From the IMG/VR virus record IMGVR_UViG_3300046535_000998, positions 1-39,771 of that record: a stretch of DNA of 39,771 bases. The stretch is one strand, 5' to 3'. Position numbers and translations under genes: made by a program. This DNA comes from a virus. Shown here in pieces: positions 8,562 through 16,264 of the stretch (positions are counted from its first letter, which is position 1; every line of letters starts with the position of its first letter). The notes under the pieces were generated by a model that did not search any database, was not told the DNA's origin, and saw only the letters and a program-made list of their open reading frames with translations.

Positions 8562-8807
8562 CTAGGCAGCCTTGCGCGGAGCGCGCTTAGTGGCAGCGGA
8601 GAGAGCGGCCTCGGCGTCGGCCAGGACCGCGACGCGCATTGCCTCGACCTCGGCGCCGAGGTGCGACACGTCGTAGGTCCGCAGACTCTCAACGGTGGTC
8701 GTCAGTTCGGCGCGCACGTGCGTTACGCGGTCCTTAAGGCCGTGAAGCGTGGAAGCCTCTAGGTCGTCCATAAGGCCGCGCGCGTAGTTAATCGGGTTGA
8801 TATTCAC
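8562..8807 (-). CDS. Small Ala-rich protein of unknown function
   Basis: 81 residues from GTG 8807, with AGAAAGGA upstream. The start MNINPINYARGLMDDLEAS is followed by a helical segment (LTTTVESLRTYDVSHLGAEVEAMRVAVLADAEAAL) and a basic end KRAPRKAA. It lies between capsid and connector genes, so a minor head or neck role is possible, but nothing in the sequence decides. Confidence 0.6.
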   Translation of the reverse strand: MNINPINYARGLMDDLEASTLHGLKDRVTHVRAELTTTVESLRTYDVSHLGAEVEAMRVAVLADAEAALSAATKRAPRKAA

Positions 8808-8835
8808 GCGATTTCCTTTCTAAGGGGTCCGGCAA

Positions 8836-8866
8836 AGCGCCCCCACCACGTGACAGCAGGGGCGCT
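8836..8866 (-). terminator. Stem-loop after the capsid gene
   Basis: Minus-strand stem AGCGCCCC / GGGGCGCT with a 15-base loop, followed by TTTGCC. It lies nine bases past the capsid gene stop and could attenuate transcription so that capsid mRNA exceeds downstream mRNA. Confidence 0.6.
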
Positions 8867-8874
8867 AAGCGGGA

Positions 8875-10209
8875 TTAGAAAGTAGGCGTGACCAGCGCGG
8901 CACCGTCGATTACGGAAATCGACTTGGTGTAGCGGGCCGGCTGGAACGACGCGTAGTTGTAGAGCCGCACGAATACCGAAAGCTGGGAGGCGAACGTCTG
9001 GGGGAACGCCTCAGCCTTGACATTGCCCTCCCACAGGACCAGGTCGGCCATACGGGCGACAATGATTCGGTCCTGATTGGTACCGGCACCGACGTTGGTC
9101 GGGATAAGCGCGTCAACGTAGACCGGAAGGCCCAGCATCGTGCCTACGTAACCCTGCGAGACCACGTCACCCATGGTGCCCAGCGCGTTCATCGGCGCAT
9201 TTGCGTTCGGCACGACCAGCGGACGGCTCTGGCCGTCAACAGCGGCTAGCAGCATCGCCCAACGGCGCGGGTGCATGATGATCGTGTCCGGCGGGAGGAA
9301 CCGGTTCGTGTGAATCGTCTGAATGGCGTTCGCCACGGACGCGTAAATCGTCTTCGCGTCGGAAGTCGCACCGGTCGTGATCGCATTCGTACCCGACAGA
9401 GTGAAAATGCCGAGAAGCTGACCAGCCGCACCGGAACCGGAGAGAACCTGGCTATTCAGGTTCACGGCGTACGCGCCAGCGAGGTCCGCAAGGATCATGT
9501 CATCCACGTTTAGCGGAGACTGCTCGATCAGCTGTAGGGAGAGCGTCTGGCCACCGGCGATCGTCACAACCGAGCTGGAAATCGCGGTCGTGGTCGCGTC
9601 CGTCTGCTGCACGGCGGTGTTCTGCGTACCCTGAATCGCAGTCTGCGTACCGGTCGCAACCTTCGGAATCGAAATCGAGTCCGTACCGGCCGGCAGGGCC
9701 TGAGTCGGCACCCGATCGGCGGTCACACGACCAGCGCGAGCGAGCTTTACGAACTCATTCTCCAGCCACAGGGGCGGAACTAGCTCGCCACCGGCACCAT
9801 TCACGGTGGTAAGCGCTCGGGCTTCCTTGCCGCGCGCCGTAGCGTTTCGCGTCAGACGGTCGTACGCCTCGCGGTCGCCGTTCTTCTGCGAGTTCCACAG
9901 GTCCCGGAAATAGGACTTGCCACCCGGGCCAGAGCGGTAAATCTCCGGCTCGCTGGTCACCTGAAAACCGGACGGGGCGTAACGCTTCGCCATCTCGGCA
10001 GCGGCAACGTCGGCCCGGTGCTGCTCGTCCAGCTCAGCCACGCGAGAGTCAATATCCCGAATCTCAGTCTCGGCAGCGTCGAAACGGCCGGACTCATCGG
10101 CGGAAAGCGAGCGGTTCTCAGCCTTAGCGGCGTCGACCAGCGCGGCCATTTCGGCACTGCGCTCCGCTCGCTCGGCTAGGAGGCCGTTAATAACGGTGGG
10201 CTTGTCCAC
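8875..10209 (-). CDS. Major capsid protein, HK97 fold
   Basis: 444 residues from GTG 10209 (AAGGAG upstream). Residues ~1-80 are a charged coiled coil (GLLAERAERSAEMAALVDAA... ETEIRDIDSRVAELDEQH), the delta/scaffold domain normally removed by the protease. The rest has phage_capsid features: GGELVPPLWLENEFVKLARAGRVTADRV, SPLNVDDMILADLAGAYAVNLNSQVLSG, FLPPDTIIMHPRRWAMLLA, LPVYVDALIPTN, and WEGNVKAEAFPQT. The gene is preceded by the protease with a four-base gap, the standard order. Confidence 0.95.
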   Translation of the reverse strand: MDKPTVINGLLAERAERSAEMAALVDAAKAENRSLSADESGRFDAAETEIRDIDSRVAELDEQHRADVAAAEMAKRYAPSGFQVTSEPEIYRSGPGGKSYFRDLWNSQKNGDREAYDRLTRNATARGKEARALTTVNGAGGELVPPLWLENEFVKLARAGRVTADRVPTQALPAGTDSISIPKVATGTQTAIQGTQNTAVQQTDATTTAISSSVVTIAGGQTLSLQLIEQSPLNVDDMILADLAGAYAVNLNSQVLSGSGAAGQLLGIFTLSGTNAITTGATSDAKTIYASVANAIQTIHTNRFLPPDTIIMHPRRWAMLLAAVDGQSRPLVVPNANAPMNALGTMGDVVSQGYVGTMLGLPVYVDALIPTNVGAGTNQDRIIVARMADLVLWEGNVKAEAFPQTFASQLSVFVRLYNYASFQPARYTKSISVIDGAALVTPTF

Positions 10210-10213
10210 GGAA

Positions 10214-10921
10214 TTACTCCTTACCAGTGCGGAAATTTCCGCGCTGCGGGTTGGCTAGTAGGCGCATGCGCGCGTTGAACATGGAAAGGTCGACCGGGGC
10301 CGGCGGTAGGCCCTCAAGTTCCCGAATCTGATTGGGAGTGAGGAACCCCTCGCGCGCCAGAATGGCGAGGTCCAGGCCCCGCAGCGTCGCCCCCGCCGTA
10401 GCGGGATTCGCGCCGTAATTGACCGCGCTTACATCGCCCTTATTTAGGTCGACCTCGGTAATGTCGCGCTGCGTCCAGTCGGGCGACCAGACCTGAGACG
10501 TGACCCGAAATCCGAAACTCATTTCGTCAATGTCGCCCCGGTCCATCGCACTTCGTAGGCTCTGCACGTCCGGCGAGGCCGGATCTAGGTCCGCCTCCAC
10601 CAGCAGCCCTACAGAGTCCTCGGCGAGGCGCATAGTGCCGCTCTTAGTGCGAGCGAGCGTCAGGCCCGCGTGATTCACCTTGAACGGCACATCGGCGCCG
10701 TCGGCGAGCGTCCGCGTGAACGCCCCTCGGCGGATCACCTCGGTATAGTCGCCCAGGAAATCGCACATTTCGTACGGGGATTCAGTCACCGACGCATAGC
10801 CGGTAAACGTGAAAGTCTCGCCGCCCGTACCGTTCGGCACCCCGCGCATTTCCATGTCCCGGAAGTTTGCGCGCCGCTCTACCGAGGCCGTCTGACGACC
10901 CCGGATTGATAGATCATTCAT
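10214..10921 (-). CDS. HK97-type prohead protease
   Basis: 235 residues; ATG 10921 overlaps the portal stop as TAATG. Peptidase U35 features: FTGYASV...YEMCDFLGDYTEVIRRGAFTRTL, the catalytic His in FKVNHAGLTLAR, the catalytic Ser in DEMSFGFRV, and DVSAVNYGANPAT near the C-terminus. It matures the capsid by removing the N-terminal scaffold domain. An operator-like palindrome lies inside its last codons (RGNFR). Confidence 0.92.
   Translation of the reverse strand: MNDLSIRGRQTASVERRANFRDMEMRGVPNGTGGETFTFTGYASVTESPYEMCDFLGDYTEVIRRGAFTRTLADGADVPFKVNHAGLTLARTKSGTMRLAEDSVGLLVEADLDPASPDVQSLRSAMDRGDIDEMSFGFRVTSQVWSPDWTQRDITEVDLNKGDVSAVNYGANPATAGATLRGLDLAILAREGFLTPNQIRELEGLPPAPVDLSMFNARMRLLANPQRGNFRTGKE
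10224..10247. promoter_or_regulatory. Operator-like palindrome, copy 3
   Basis: Core CGGAAATTTCCG with partly symmetric flanks (AGTG / CGCT). It is inside the protease reading frame, just before the capsid gene start. Confidence 0.5.
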
Positions 10922-12162
10922 TACAGAACCGCCCCTAGCGCGTCAGCCTTTGGAGCCGAGGGCGAGGCCCCCGTGTCCTTCATTGGCTTGACGTTGGAAT
11001 TCAGCGGCGCCGCGATATCGTCGCCACCGTCAATCGGGCCGTAATTCTCAAGGGCCCGAATTTCGTTGGTCGTCAGCAGTGCAGCCGCTCGGGCCGCGCC
11101 GTACATCGCATAGCGGCCGGCGGTGTCAGTTCTTAGCAACGCGTCAACGTTGAACCGCGCCGTTTGCGGGCCGGGCAGCATGGCGGACCATGCGTCTTCA
11201 AACCGGGCGAGCCACGGGCCGAGGGTGTACGCGAGGAAAGCTAGGCCCTGCTGCTCAATGCCGGTTCCCCAAGACGTTGTCTTGTCGACCTGGCCGAGCA
11301 TGTGCGGCGGCACACCGAACAACATGGCAATGTCGAGATTCTGCGCCGCGCGAGTGCCGAGGAACTGTGCATCCTCCGGCGAAACGGAAATGCTGCGCCA
11401 GGACGCCCCACCGGACAAAATTCCGACCGTGTGAGAGTTCTCAAGGCCCGCATGCGAGGCGGTAAACGACTCCTTGAGGCCCCGCGCACGCTCCTTATCG
11501 AGATCCCCCGGGACCTCAACGACCCCCGTTAGGTGTGCACCCTTGGCGAAGAACCGCGCCCCGAATTCCTCGGCAGCGAGGCCAAGGCCGATCGAGTTCC
11601 GCGCGTACGCAATGACCGACATTCCGGTAGGCGATTCCGGGTAGGACATGCCTATCAGGTGGACAATGTCGTCAGAGTCGACAGGCTTACGGTCGATTTC
11701 ATAGACACGCTCGCCGTACGCGTTGAACTGACAGCGGACACGGTCCGGGTGAATGACCCGCAAGCGGACAGGCCGGCCCCGCGCGTCCCGAGCGAGTACC
11801 AGGCAATACGCGTTACCCCGCAGCAGCAGAGAAACCATGAGCTGAGACAGGCCGAGCCGGCGCGTCGGGAAACGGCTGTTAGCCTGCCCGCCGAACGGAT
11901 CCCGGATCACCTGCGGAACAGGGTCGACCCGCTTTCGGATATCGCCGTCGGCGAGGGTGGCCTCAAACGGCAGCGTCGACACAGCGTCAGACAGGATCCG
12001 GACGCTTGCAGCAACGGCAATGAGCTGCATTGCGCTGTCATCCGTGACCGGAACGCCCGCTGTAGTGAACGCCGCGAGGGAACCGTTCGACGGAATCGAC
12101 CACGGATCACCGGGGCCCGAGGGCGAGAAAAAGCGCTTCTCAAAGCGTCCTAGTAGGCTCAC
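10921..12162 (-). CDS. Portal protein, HK97 family
   Basis: 413 residues from GTG 12162, overlapping the preceding small gene as GTGA. Features: AVAASVRILSDAVSTLPFEA, LLRGNAYCLVLARDARGRPVRLRVIHPDRVR, DIVHLIGMSYPESPTGMSVIAYARNSIGLGLAAEEFGARFF, and VPPHMLGQVDKTTSWGTGIEQQGLAFLAYTLGPWLARFEDAW. It forms the dodecameric ring through which DNA enters and leaves the head. Confidence 0.95.
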   Translation of the reverse strand: MSLLGRFEKRFFSPSGPGDPWSIPSNGSLAAFTTAGVPVTDDSAMQLIAVAASVRILSDAVSTLPFEATLADGDIRKRVDPVPQVIRDPFGGQANSRFPTRRLGLSQLMVSLLLRGNAYCLVLARDARGRPVRLRVIHPDRVRCQFNAYGERVYEIDRKPVDSDDIVHLIGMSYPESPTGMSVIAYARNSIGLGLAAEEFGARFFAKGAHLTGVVEVPGDLDKERARGLKESFTASHAGLENSHTVGILSGGASWRSISVSPEDAQFLGTRAAQNLDIAMLFGVPPHMLGQVDKTTSWGTGIEQQGLAFLAYTLGPWLARFEDAWSAMLPGPQTARFNVDALLRTDTAGRYAMYGAARAAALLTTNEIRALENYGPIDGGDDIAAPLNSNVKPMKDTGASPSAPKADALGAVL

Positions 12163-12323
12163 CGGTCAATCACCCAACCCGCAACGAGTAGGGCAACGCC
12201 GAGCAGCAGGACACCCGCCGCAACGTTCCATGACCACACCGCACCGACCAGGCAACCGACACCGGCCACGTCCGCAACTTCACCTAGCACGCGCCGGAGA
12301 GTGCGCGGATCAATGCGCTTCAC
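12159..12323 (-). CDS. Small single-span membrane protein
   Basis: 54 residues from GTG 12323, with AGGGGTG just upstream, ending in a four-base overlap with the portal start. The basic start MKRIDPRTLRRVLGEV is followed by a long hydrophobic stretch from VAGVGCLVGAV to LLLGVALLVAGWVI. Tight packing between terminase and portal supports translation. Function unknown. Confidence 0.7.
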   Translation of the reverse strand: MKRIDPRTLRRVLGEVADVAGVGCLVGAVWSWNVAAGVLLLGVALLVAGWVIDR

Positions 12324-12334
12324 ACGCACACCCC

Positions 12335-13858
12335 TTAAAGGTCAGCCCAACTGAAAAATTGGGGAGTCGGTTCGGGCTCGGGCTCAAAACACGCCCGCTC
12401 CAGGCCCATCACTGCGGAAATCGCGAGGTCGATTTTCCGAGGGGAACCCTTCGCATCCTTGGACAGGCGCGAACCGCGCGCATCCGTGCGAATAACGCAA
12501 TTCGACAGGTGCCGCGCCAGGCGCGGATCCCCGGAATGCGTGAGGGTTTTGTTCATAACCGCTTCGTAGAAACGGGTGGTCGCCGGAATCATTCGGGCCG
12601 GAGACTGCGGGAACTCGACCACGGGTAGGCCCTCGGATTCGAGCACCTGATACGTGCGGGCCCAGCGGAACGGGTCACAGACAATCTCGCGAACCTGCCA
12701 GCGTCGGCAGGCTGCCCGGATTTCGTCCTCAACGTTCACAATGGGAACGGTCCAGTCATTGCCGGACCCCGTCGGCTTTTCCCAAGCGGCCACAACGTCG
12801 ACATGCGGCAGCAGGGAAATTTCCCCGTTGCTGGTCGGGCACGCCACAACCACCAGGGCCGTTGAGTCGTTCGAAAACGAGCCGTCGAAACCCAAAACAA
12901 CGTCTGCGCCGTCTGGAATCTCGACCTCGGGCGCCGCACAGTCGTCCCATGCGCCGGCCGGTAGCCAAGCCTGCGCCGTGGACACCCACTGATTAAGGCG
13001 CTTCGTACGGAATTCCGCCTCGGGGGTGCGGAGCACAGCGGAATGGAAATCGTCCGCCGAGACAATGTCCCCGTAACCGGGATTCGCAGCAGCCCAAACC
13101 TCGGGGTCGCGATGGTCGGCACCCTCGGGCGCGCCCCACCACTCAAAGTAGAAAGTCGGGTCGTCCAGCTCGCCGGAAACGAGCTTGCACCCGTACTGAT
13201 ACATGCCGTAACACAGGGAATCCTGACCGGTGCTGTCTGACTTGACACCCGCAGTCGTGATCCCGACTAGCAGAGGTTCCGTACGGGCACCGGTGGCGAG
13301 GGCCATAACGTCCCATAGCTCACGGTTTGGCTGCGCGTGGACCTCATCGAAAAGGACGAGATGCGGATTTAGACCTTCTTTGGTAAAGGCCTCGGCGGAC
13401 AGAACCCGATAGACGGATCCGGTCGCCGGAAGTTCAATTGCGTCTCGGTACGTCTTGAACATTCCGCCGAATTGCGGCTCTAGTTCAATCATCTTTTTAG
13501 CCGTACCGAACACAATTCGCGCCTGCTCTTTATCCGCAGCGCACGAGAAAACCTCGCCACCGCGCGGACCGAACGCGAGGCCGAAAAGCGCAATGCCAGC
13601 GCCTAGGGCCGACTTGCCGTTTTTACGGGGAACGCCGATTAGGGCCTGGCGATGCTTGAGCCGGCCATCGGTCCGACGGGCGAGCAAACGCCCCATCATT
13701 CCGGTCTGCCAATCGCGCATGACCATCGGTTCACCGGCGGAACCGCCGACGGAATCCTTAGTCACCCGGAGAAACTGAGTGAAATCACCGAATCCGTCAC
13801 CGTCACCACCCACCACCGAGGCAGGGTCGACATGCGAAAGGAACAGCGGGCCGGTCAT
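12335..13858 (-). CDS. terL: Terminase large subunit
   Basis: 507 residues; ATG 13858 overlaps the small subunit stop. ATPase: Walker A GVPRKNGKSA at ~75-84, Walker B HLVLFDEVHA at ~166-175, coupling motif near LLVGITTAGVKSD. Nuclease domain begins around DVVLGFDGSFSNDSTALVV, with EIVCDPFRW and DLAISAVMGLERA further on. It pumps DNA into the prohead and cuts it. An operator-like palindrome lies within the nuclease domain coding sequence (NGEISLLPH). Confidence 0.95.
   Translation of the reverse strand: MTGPLFLSHVDPASVVGGDGDGFGDFTQFLRVTKDSVGGSAGEPMVMRDWQTGMMGRLLARRTDGRLKHRQALIGVPRKNGKSALGAGIALFGLAFGPRGGEVFSCAADKEQARIVFGTAKKMIELEPQFGGMFKTYRDAIELPATGSVYRVLSAEAFTKEGLNPHLVLFDEVHAQPNRELWDVMALATGARTEPLLVGITTAGVKSDSTGQDSLCYGMYQYGCKLVSGELDDPTFYFEWWGAPEGADHRDPEVWAAANPGYGDIVSADDFHSAVLRTPEAEFRTKRLNQWVSTAQAWLPAGAWDDCAAPEVEIPDGADVVLGFDGSFSNDSTALVVVACPTSNGEISLLPHVDVVAAWEKPTGSGNDWTVPIVNVEDEIRAACRRWQVREIVCDPFRWARTYQVLESEGLPVVEFPQSPARMIPATTRFYEAVMNKTLTHSGDPRLARHLSNCVIRTDARGSRLSKDAKGSPRKIDLAISAVMGLERACFEPEPEPTPQFFSWADL
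12808..12831. promoter_or_regulatory. Operator-like palindrome, copy 4 (inside terL)
   Basis: Core GGGAAATTTCCC with flanks GGCAGCA / CGTTGCT. Retention of the full 12-base core within a coding sequence argues for selection on the DNA site. Confidence 0.6.
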
Positions 13859-14325
13859 TCGGCCCCCTTGCGCCGTGCGAGCATCTCCTCAAACGCGTTC
13901 TTTGCCTTGACTTCCGCAACGCCCATTCGGGTTCGGTCAGTCGGTGTCAGGCCGAGCGCGCTGTAAAGCTTCGCGATTTCGGTTTCGATGGTCGACAGCA
14001 TGCCGATTACGGGATTCGCGTAGGCGTAACCCTTGTCGGTGAATAGGACGGCCTCGCTTTCAGCGAGCAGCCTTTTGAAGTCGGCGCGACGATCTTGCTT
14101 CTCACAGAGCAGTACGAGCGTCGGGCGGTCGGTGTCGGCGAGCCACACACAGCCGGCTGTGACGTGCTCCCAGAGGGCCCGGCCCTCCGGTCCAAGCTGC
14201 ACGGGTGGGGCCGTTACGACCCCCGCCACGGGCGCCGCAGAGGCTAGCGAGGGCAAGTCACGCTTGCCCGGATTCCCCAACTTGCGCTTACGCTCGTTCG
14301 GGACGGGCGGACGACCGGCAGTCAT
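13855..14325 (-). CDS. Terminase small subunit, P27-like
   Basis: 156 residues from ATG 14325. Opens with GRPPVPNERKRKLGNPGKR, the basic N-terminus common in P27-type small terminases, then PPVQLGPEGRALWEHV, CEKQDRRADFKRLLAES, and ends LGLTPTDRTRMGVAEVKAKNAFEEMLARRKG. It recognises the packaging site and recruits the large subunit, whose gene it overlaps by four bases. Confidence 0.9.
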   Translation of the reverse strand: MTAGRPPVPNERKRKLGNPGKRDLPSLASAAPVAGVVTAPPVQLGPEGRALWEHVTAGCVWLADTDRPTLVLLCEKQDRRADFKRLLAESEAVLFTDKGYAYANPVIGMLSTIETEIAKLYSALGLTPTDRTRMGVAEVKAKNAFEEMLARRKGAE

Positions 14326-14469
14326 GCAATCACCGGCCTTTCCGCCTATACCCCCGGGGTCCGAATTTCGCGACGGCGTGTTTTCGCCCTCGGGCTGGGT
14401 CCGGAGGCCGCTCGCCCTTATAGATAGAAGTGCCCCCCTATGGGGGTGTATGTCCGATTTGACAAACGC
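14326..14469. other. Non-coding gap upstream of terminase, possible packaging site
   Basis: 144 bases between the first HNH nuclease and the small terminase. Holds a short palindrome (CCCCC-TAT-GGGGG near 14434-14446), an AT-richer stretch (CTTATAGATAGAAG) and, next to it, GTATGTCCGATTT (14448-14460), seen again near 21548 and 21601. cos or pac sites often lie here, but nothing proves it. Confidence 0.3.
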
Positions 14470-14811
14470 CTAGCGAGTGGTCCCACCCTTGCGGGCATTG
14501 CACCCTCGGCAGAGAACACGCAAGTTGCTGCGGTCGTCGGTGCCGCCTGCTGACTTAGGTACTAGATGATCTACCGTTAGGTCAGTAGCAGCATGACTAG
14601 GAACTAGATAGCCAGGACACCACTCACCACTAGTGGCTAGGTGTTCCTTGATTACAGCCCTAGATATCTGCTGCCATCGGTAGCCATAGCCACGTGCAGT
14701 AGCACCACCACGCCGCTTGCTATTGGCAGCGAGATAGGCAGCCTGGTGTGTGTCACAGCGTGAGGGATTGGCAGTCAAGGCCCCGCACTGTAGACAGGGC
14801 CGCTTAGCCAC
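14470..14811 (-). CDS. HNH endonuclease 1
   Basis: 113 residues, GTG 14811 overlapping the upstream stop (TAAGTG). CxxC-type start (PCLQCGALT, RCDTH), then the HNH core DLTVDHLVPKSAGGTDDRSNLRVLCRGCNARKG with the DH and the final Asn/Cys residues. HNH proteins beside terminase often assist cos cleavage and packaging. Its DNA is visibly less GC-rich at third positions than its neighbours (many CTA, GTA, CCT, ACT, AGT codons), suggesting separate origin or a homing background. Confidence 0.88.
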   Translation of the reverse strand: MAKRPCLQCGALTANPSRCDTHQAAYLAANSKRRGGATARGYGYRWQQISRAVIKEHLATSGEWCPGYLVPSHAATDLTVDHLVPKSAGGTDDRSNLRVLCRGCNARKGGTTR

Positions 14812-15123
14812 TTACCAACCCTCTGGCAGTGCAGCCGGCGGAGTATCACCGGAATTGCCAGGGACGGAAATCACTACAGGCTCCGGCGTACATGCACATG
14901 CGGGCGGCGCCACGCAATCAGCAGCATGCACAAGCGACGCACTGTCCAGAGAAATCGAATGGGCAGCGCAGGCAAAGCGGGCAATTAGAGTCTCACAGCG
15001 AACCGGGGCAGGGATATCAGAATCGGTAACCACGGCCGCCACAATGTCCGCAAACTCGGAATCCGTAGGGCGACGCCGCCACTGCACAACGGCGGGATTC
15101 CCGCACGCATCACAGAGCGCCAT
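14812..15123 (-). CDS. Cysteine-rich small protein, unknown function
   Basis: 103 residues from ATG 15123. Starts ALCDACGNPAVVQWRRRPT, a zinc-ribbon-like CxxC, followed by RCETLIARFACAAHS and a later cluster CVAPPACACTPEP. It lies between the two HNH nuclease genes and joins HNH 1 without a gap. Perhaps metal binding; function unknown. Confidence 0.6.
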   Translation of the reverse strand: MALCDACGNPAVVQWRRRPTDSEFADIVAAVVTDSDIPAPVRCETLIARFACAAHSISLDSASLVHAADCVAPPACACTPEPVVISVPGNSGDTPPAALPEGW

Positions 15124-15132
15124 TACTGCCCC

Positions 15133-15480
15133 CTAGAACGGTGGATTGGAAAAGCCGAAATCCGCTCGCGTCTTTTGCTTGTGGCAGGGTCGACAGAGAA
15201 TTTGGATATTCTCGTCTACGTCCTGGCCACCCTGCGCGAGGGGCAAGATATGGTCAATGTCGGCAGCGGACGGCAACACGCTGCACGGGCACCTAGCGCA
15301 CTGGACCATCCCACCGAGGCGCATTGCCTTGCGGAGACGGTTCGCAGCGTCGTTACCGGACGCTAGGCGCTCTCTACGCTTGCGCCGTGACCTTACGGCC
15401 GGCCTGTCAAGGTAGACGGAGTGGTGAGCCGCACAGCGGCCCTTATGGGTGGCCTGCTCGCCACAGTCGATACATGGCAA
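15133..15480 (-). CDS. HNH endonuclease 2
   Basis: 115 residues from TTG 15480 (GGGGGT upstream). CxxC start (PCIDCGEQATHKGRCAAHH) and an HNH core: QCARCPCSVLPSAADIDHILPLAQGGQDVDENIQILCRPCHKQKT. It is not a simple duplicate of HNH 1, since the linker and core differ. A perfect copy of the palindrome lies 25 bases upstream of its start. Confidence 0.9.
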   Translation of the reverse strand: MPCIDCGEQATHKGRCAAHHSVYLDRPAVRSRRKRRERLASGNDAANRLRKAMRLGGMVQCARCPCSVLPSAADIDHILPLAQGGQDVDENIQILCRPCHKQKTRADFGFSNPPF

Positions 15481-15504
15481 GCGGAACCCCCAAATACGAC
15501 AAAG

Positions 15505-15528
15505 GCAGTAGGGAAATTTCCCTACTGC
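15505..15528. promoter_or_regulatory. Operator-like palindrome, copy 5 (perfect)
   Basis: A perfect 24-base palindrome: GCAGTA, then GGGAAATTTCCC, then TACTGC. It lies between the last tRNA gene and HNH 2, so a bound repressor could block the tRNA-to-late read-through. Confidence 0.75.
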
Positions 15529-15535
15529 AAACAGG

Positions 15536-15609
15536 TAGTCGCCGGGGGATTCGAACCCACCACTAATACGCTCCTAAGGCGCATGCCTCTACCGTTGGGC
15601 TAGGCGACC
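15536..15609 (-). tRNA. tRNA-Leu(TAG)-like
   Basis: Acceptor GGTCGCC with partner GGCGACT, T8/A9, D arm around GCCCAACGGTAGAGGC, anticodon stem TGCGC/GCGTA, loop CTTAGGA giving TAG, T loop TTCGAAT with one stem mismatch. It lacks the long variable arm expected of leucine tRNAs, so charging identity is uncertain. It would read CTA codons, which the late genes use often for this GC level. Confidence 0.7.
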
Positions 15610-15648
15610 AGGGCCCTACCCGCCATGTTCGATGGTTGGTAAGGCTCG

Positions 15649-15720
15649 CTGCGGGGGCAGGGATCGAACCTGCGCACGTCGGATTAACAATCCGGTGCTC
15701 TGCCGCTGAGCTACCCCGCA
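15649..15720 (-). tRNA. tRNA-Asn(GTT)
   Basis: Acceptor TGCGGGG/CCCCGCA, D arm GCTC...GAGC, loop TTGTTAA giving anticodon GTT, T arm GCAGG-TTCGATC-CCTGC. All arms form. Confidence 0.9.
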
Positions 15721-15724
15721 AAAG

Positions 15725-15797
15725 TTGGCCCGGTCGGATTTGAACCGACGACATCCGGCATGTAAGGCCGGCGCTCTCTCCACTGAGCTACGCGCCA
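15725..15797 (-). tRNA. tRNA-Val(TAC)
   Basis: Acceptor TGGCGCG with partner CGGGCCA (one mismatch), anticodon stem CCGGC/GCCGG, loop CTTACAT giving TAC, T arm GTCGG-TTCAAAT-CCGAC. Reads GTA codons. Confidence 0.88.
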
Positions 15798-15830
15798 TGA
15801 ATCCCCCGAGTAAGCGACGGGGCCGCTAAG

Positions 15831-15903
15831 TGCTTCGCTCAGGACTCGAACCTGAAACCTACGGGGAATGAGCCCGCCGCTCTACCGATTGAGCTAGCGA
15901 AGT
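15831..15903 (-). tRNA. tRNA-Met(CAT)
   Basis: Acceptor ACTTCGC with GCGAAGC (first pair A-C), D arm GCTC...GAGC, anticodon stem GCGGG/CCCGT, loop CTCATTC giving CAT, T arm TCAGG-TTCGAGT-CCTGA. Could be elongator Met or a lysidine-modified Ile tRNA. Confidence 0.82.
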
Positions 15904-15947
15904 AAAACCGCGACTACGGGCGCGGACCGGGTGACGAGTTTAGAAAT

Positions 15948-15970
15948 AGGACTCTTGCACCATGAGTCCT
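15948..15970 (-). other. Hairpin in the tRNA spacer
   Basis: Arms AGGACTC and GAGTCCT around a 9-base loop, in the 69-base spacer between two tRNA genes. Possibly an RNA processing signal. Confidence 0.4.
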
Positions 15971-15972
15971 AG

Positions 15973-16043
15973 GCCGCGCAACGGGATTTGAACCCGCGAC
16001 CTCCGGCTGTGCCACCGGTGCTCTACCGCTGAGCTACGCGCAG
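15973..16043 (-). tRNA. tRNA with irregular anticodon arm (identity undetermined)
   Basis: Acceptor CTGCGCG/TGCGCGG pairs well with two G-T wobbles; D arm GCTC-AGCGGTA-GAGC and T arm GCGGG-TTCAAAT-CCCGT are normal. The anticodon arm CCGG-TGGCACAG-CCGG gives four pairs with an 8-base loop, or five pairs with a T-G closing pair and a 6-base loop; no register gives a 7-base loop with T33. The anticodon cannot be assigned. Confidence 0.6.
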
Positions 16044-16109
16044 CATCGGCAGTTTTACAGGACTGCCCAACCCGAGCGGCATTTTTATATCGGACCCCCG
16101 CTAGAGTCC

Positions 16110-16185
16110 TGGCGTCTCCCACGGGATTTGAACCCGTACCCTCTCGCGTGACAGGCGAGCGCTCTAACCGTTGAGCTAGAAAGAC
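16110..16185 (-). tRNA. tRNA-Asp(GTC)
   Basis: Acceptor GTCTTTC/GGGAGAC, anticodon stem CTCGC/GCGAG, loop CTGTCAC giving GTC, T arm ACGGG-TTCAAAT-CCCGT. The 3' CCA appears to be encoded (GCCA after the acceptor). Confidence 0.92.
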
Positions 16186-16191
16186 AAGTGT

Positions 16192-16262
16192 CATCGGGTG
16201 ACGGAGTCGAACCGCCATTTCTCGATTTACAGTCGAGCGACTTGCCGTTAGTCGAACCCTCC
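16192..16262 (-). tRNA. tRNA-Tyr(GTA)-like with weak acceptor stem
   Basis: Anticodon stem CTCGA/TCGAG perfect, loop CTGTAAA giving GTA, T arm GGCGG-TTCGACT-CCGTC. Only about four of seven acceptor pairs form (GGAGGGT against ACCCGAT), and the D region reads GACT-AACGGCA-AGTC. Possibly decaying or edited. Confidence 0.65.
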
Positions 16263-16264
16263 GG

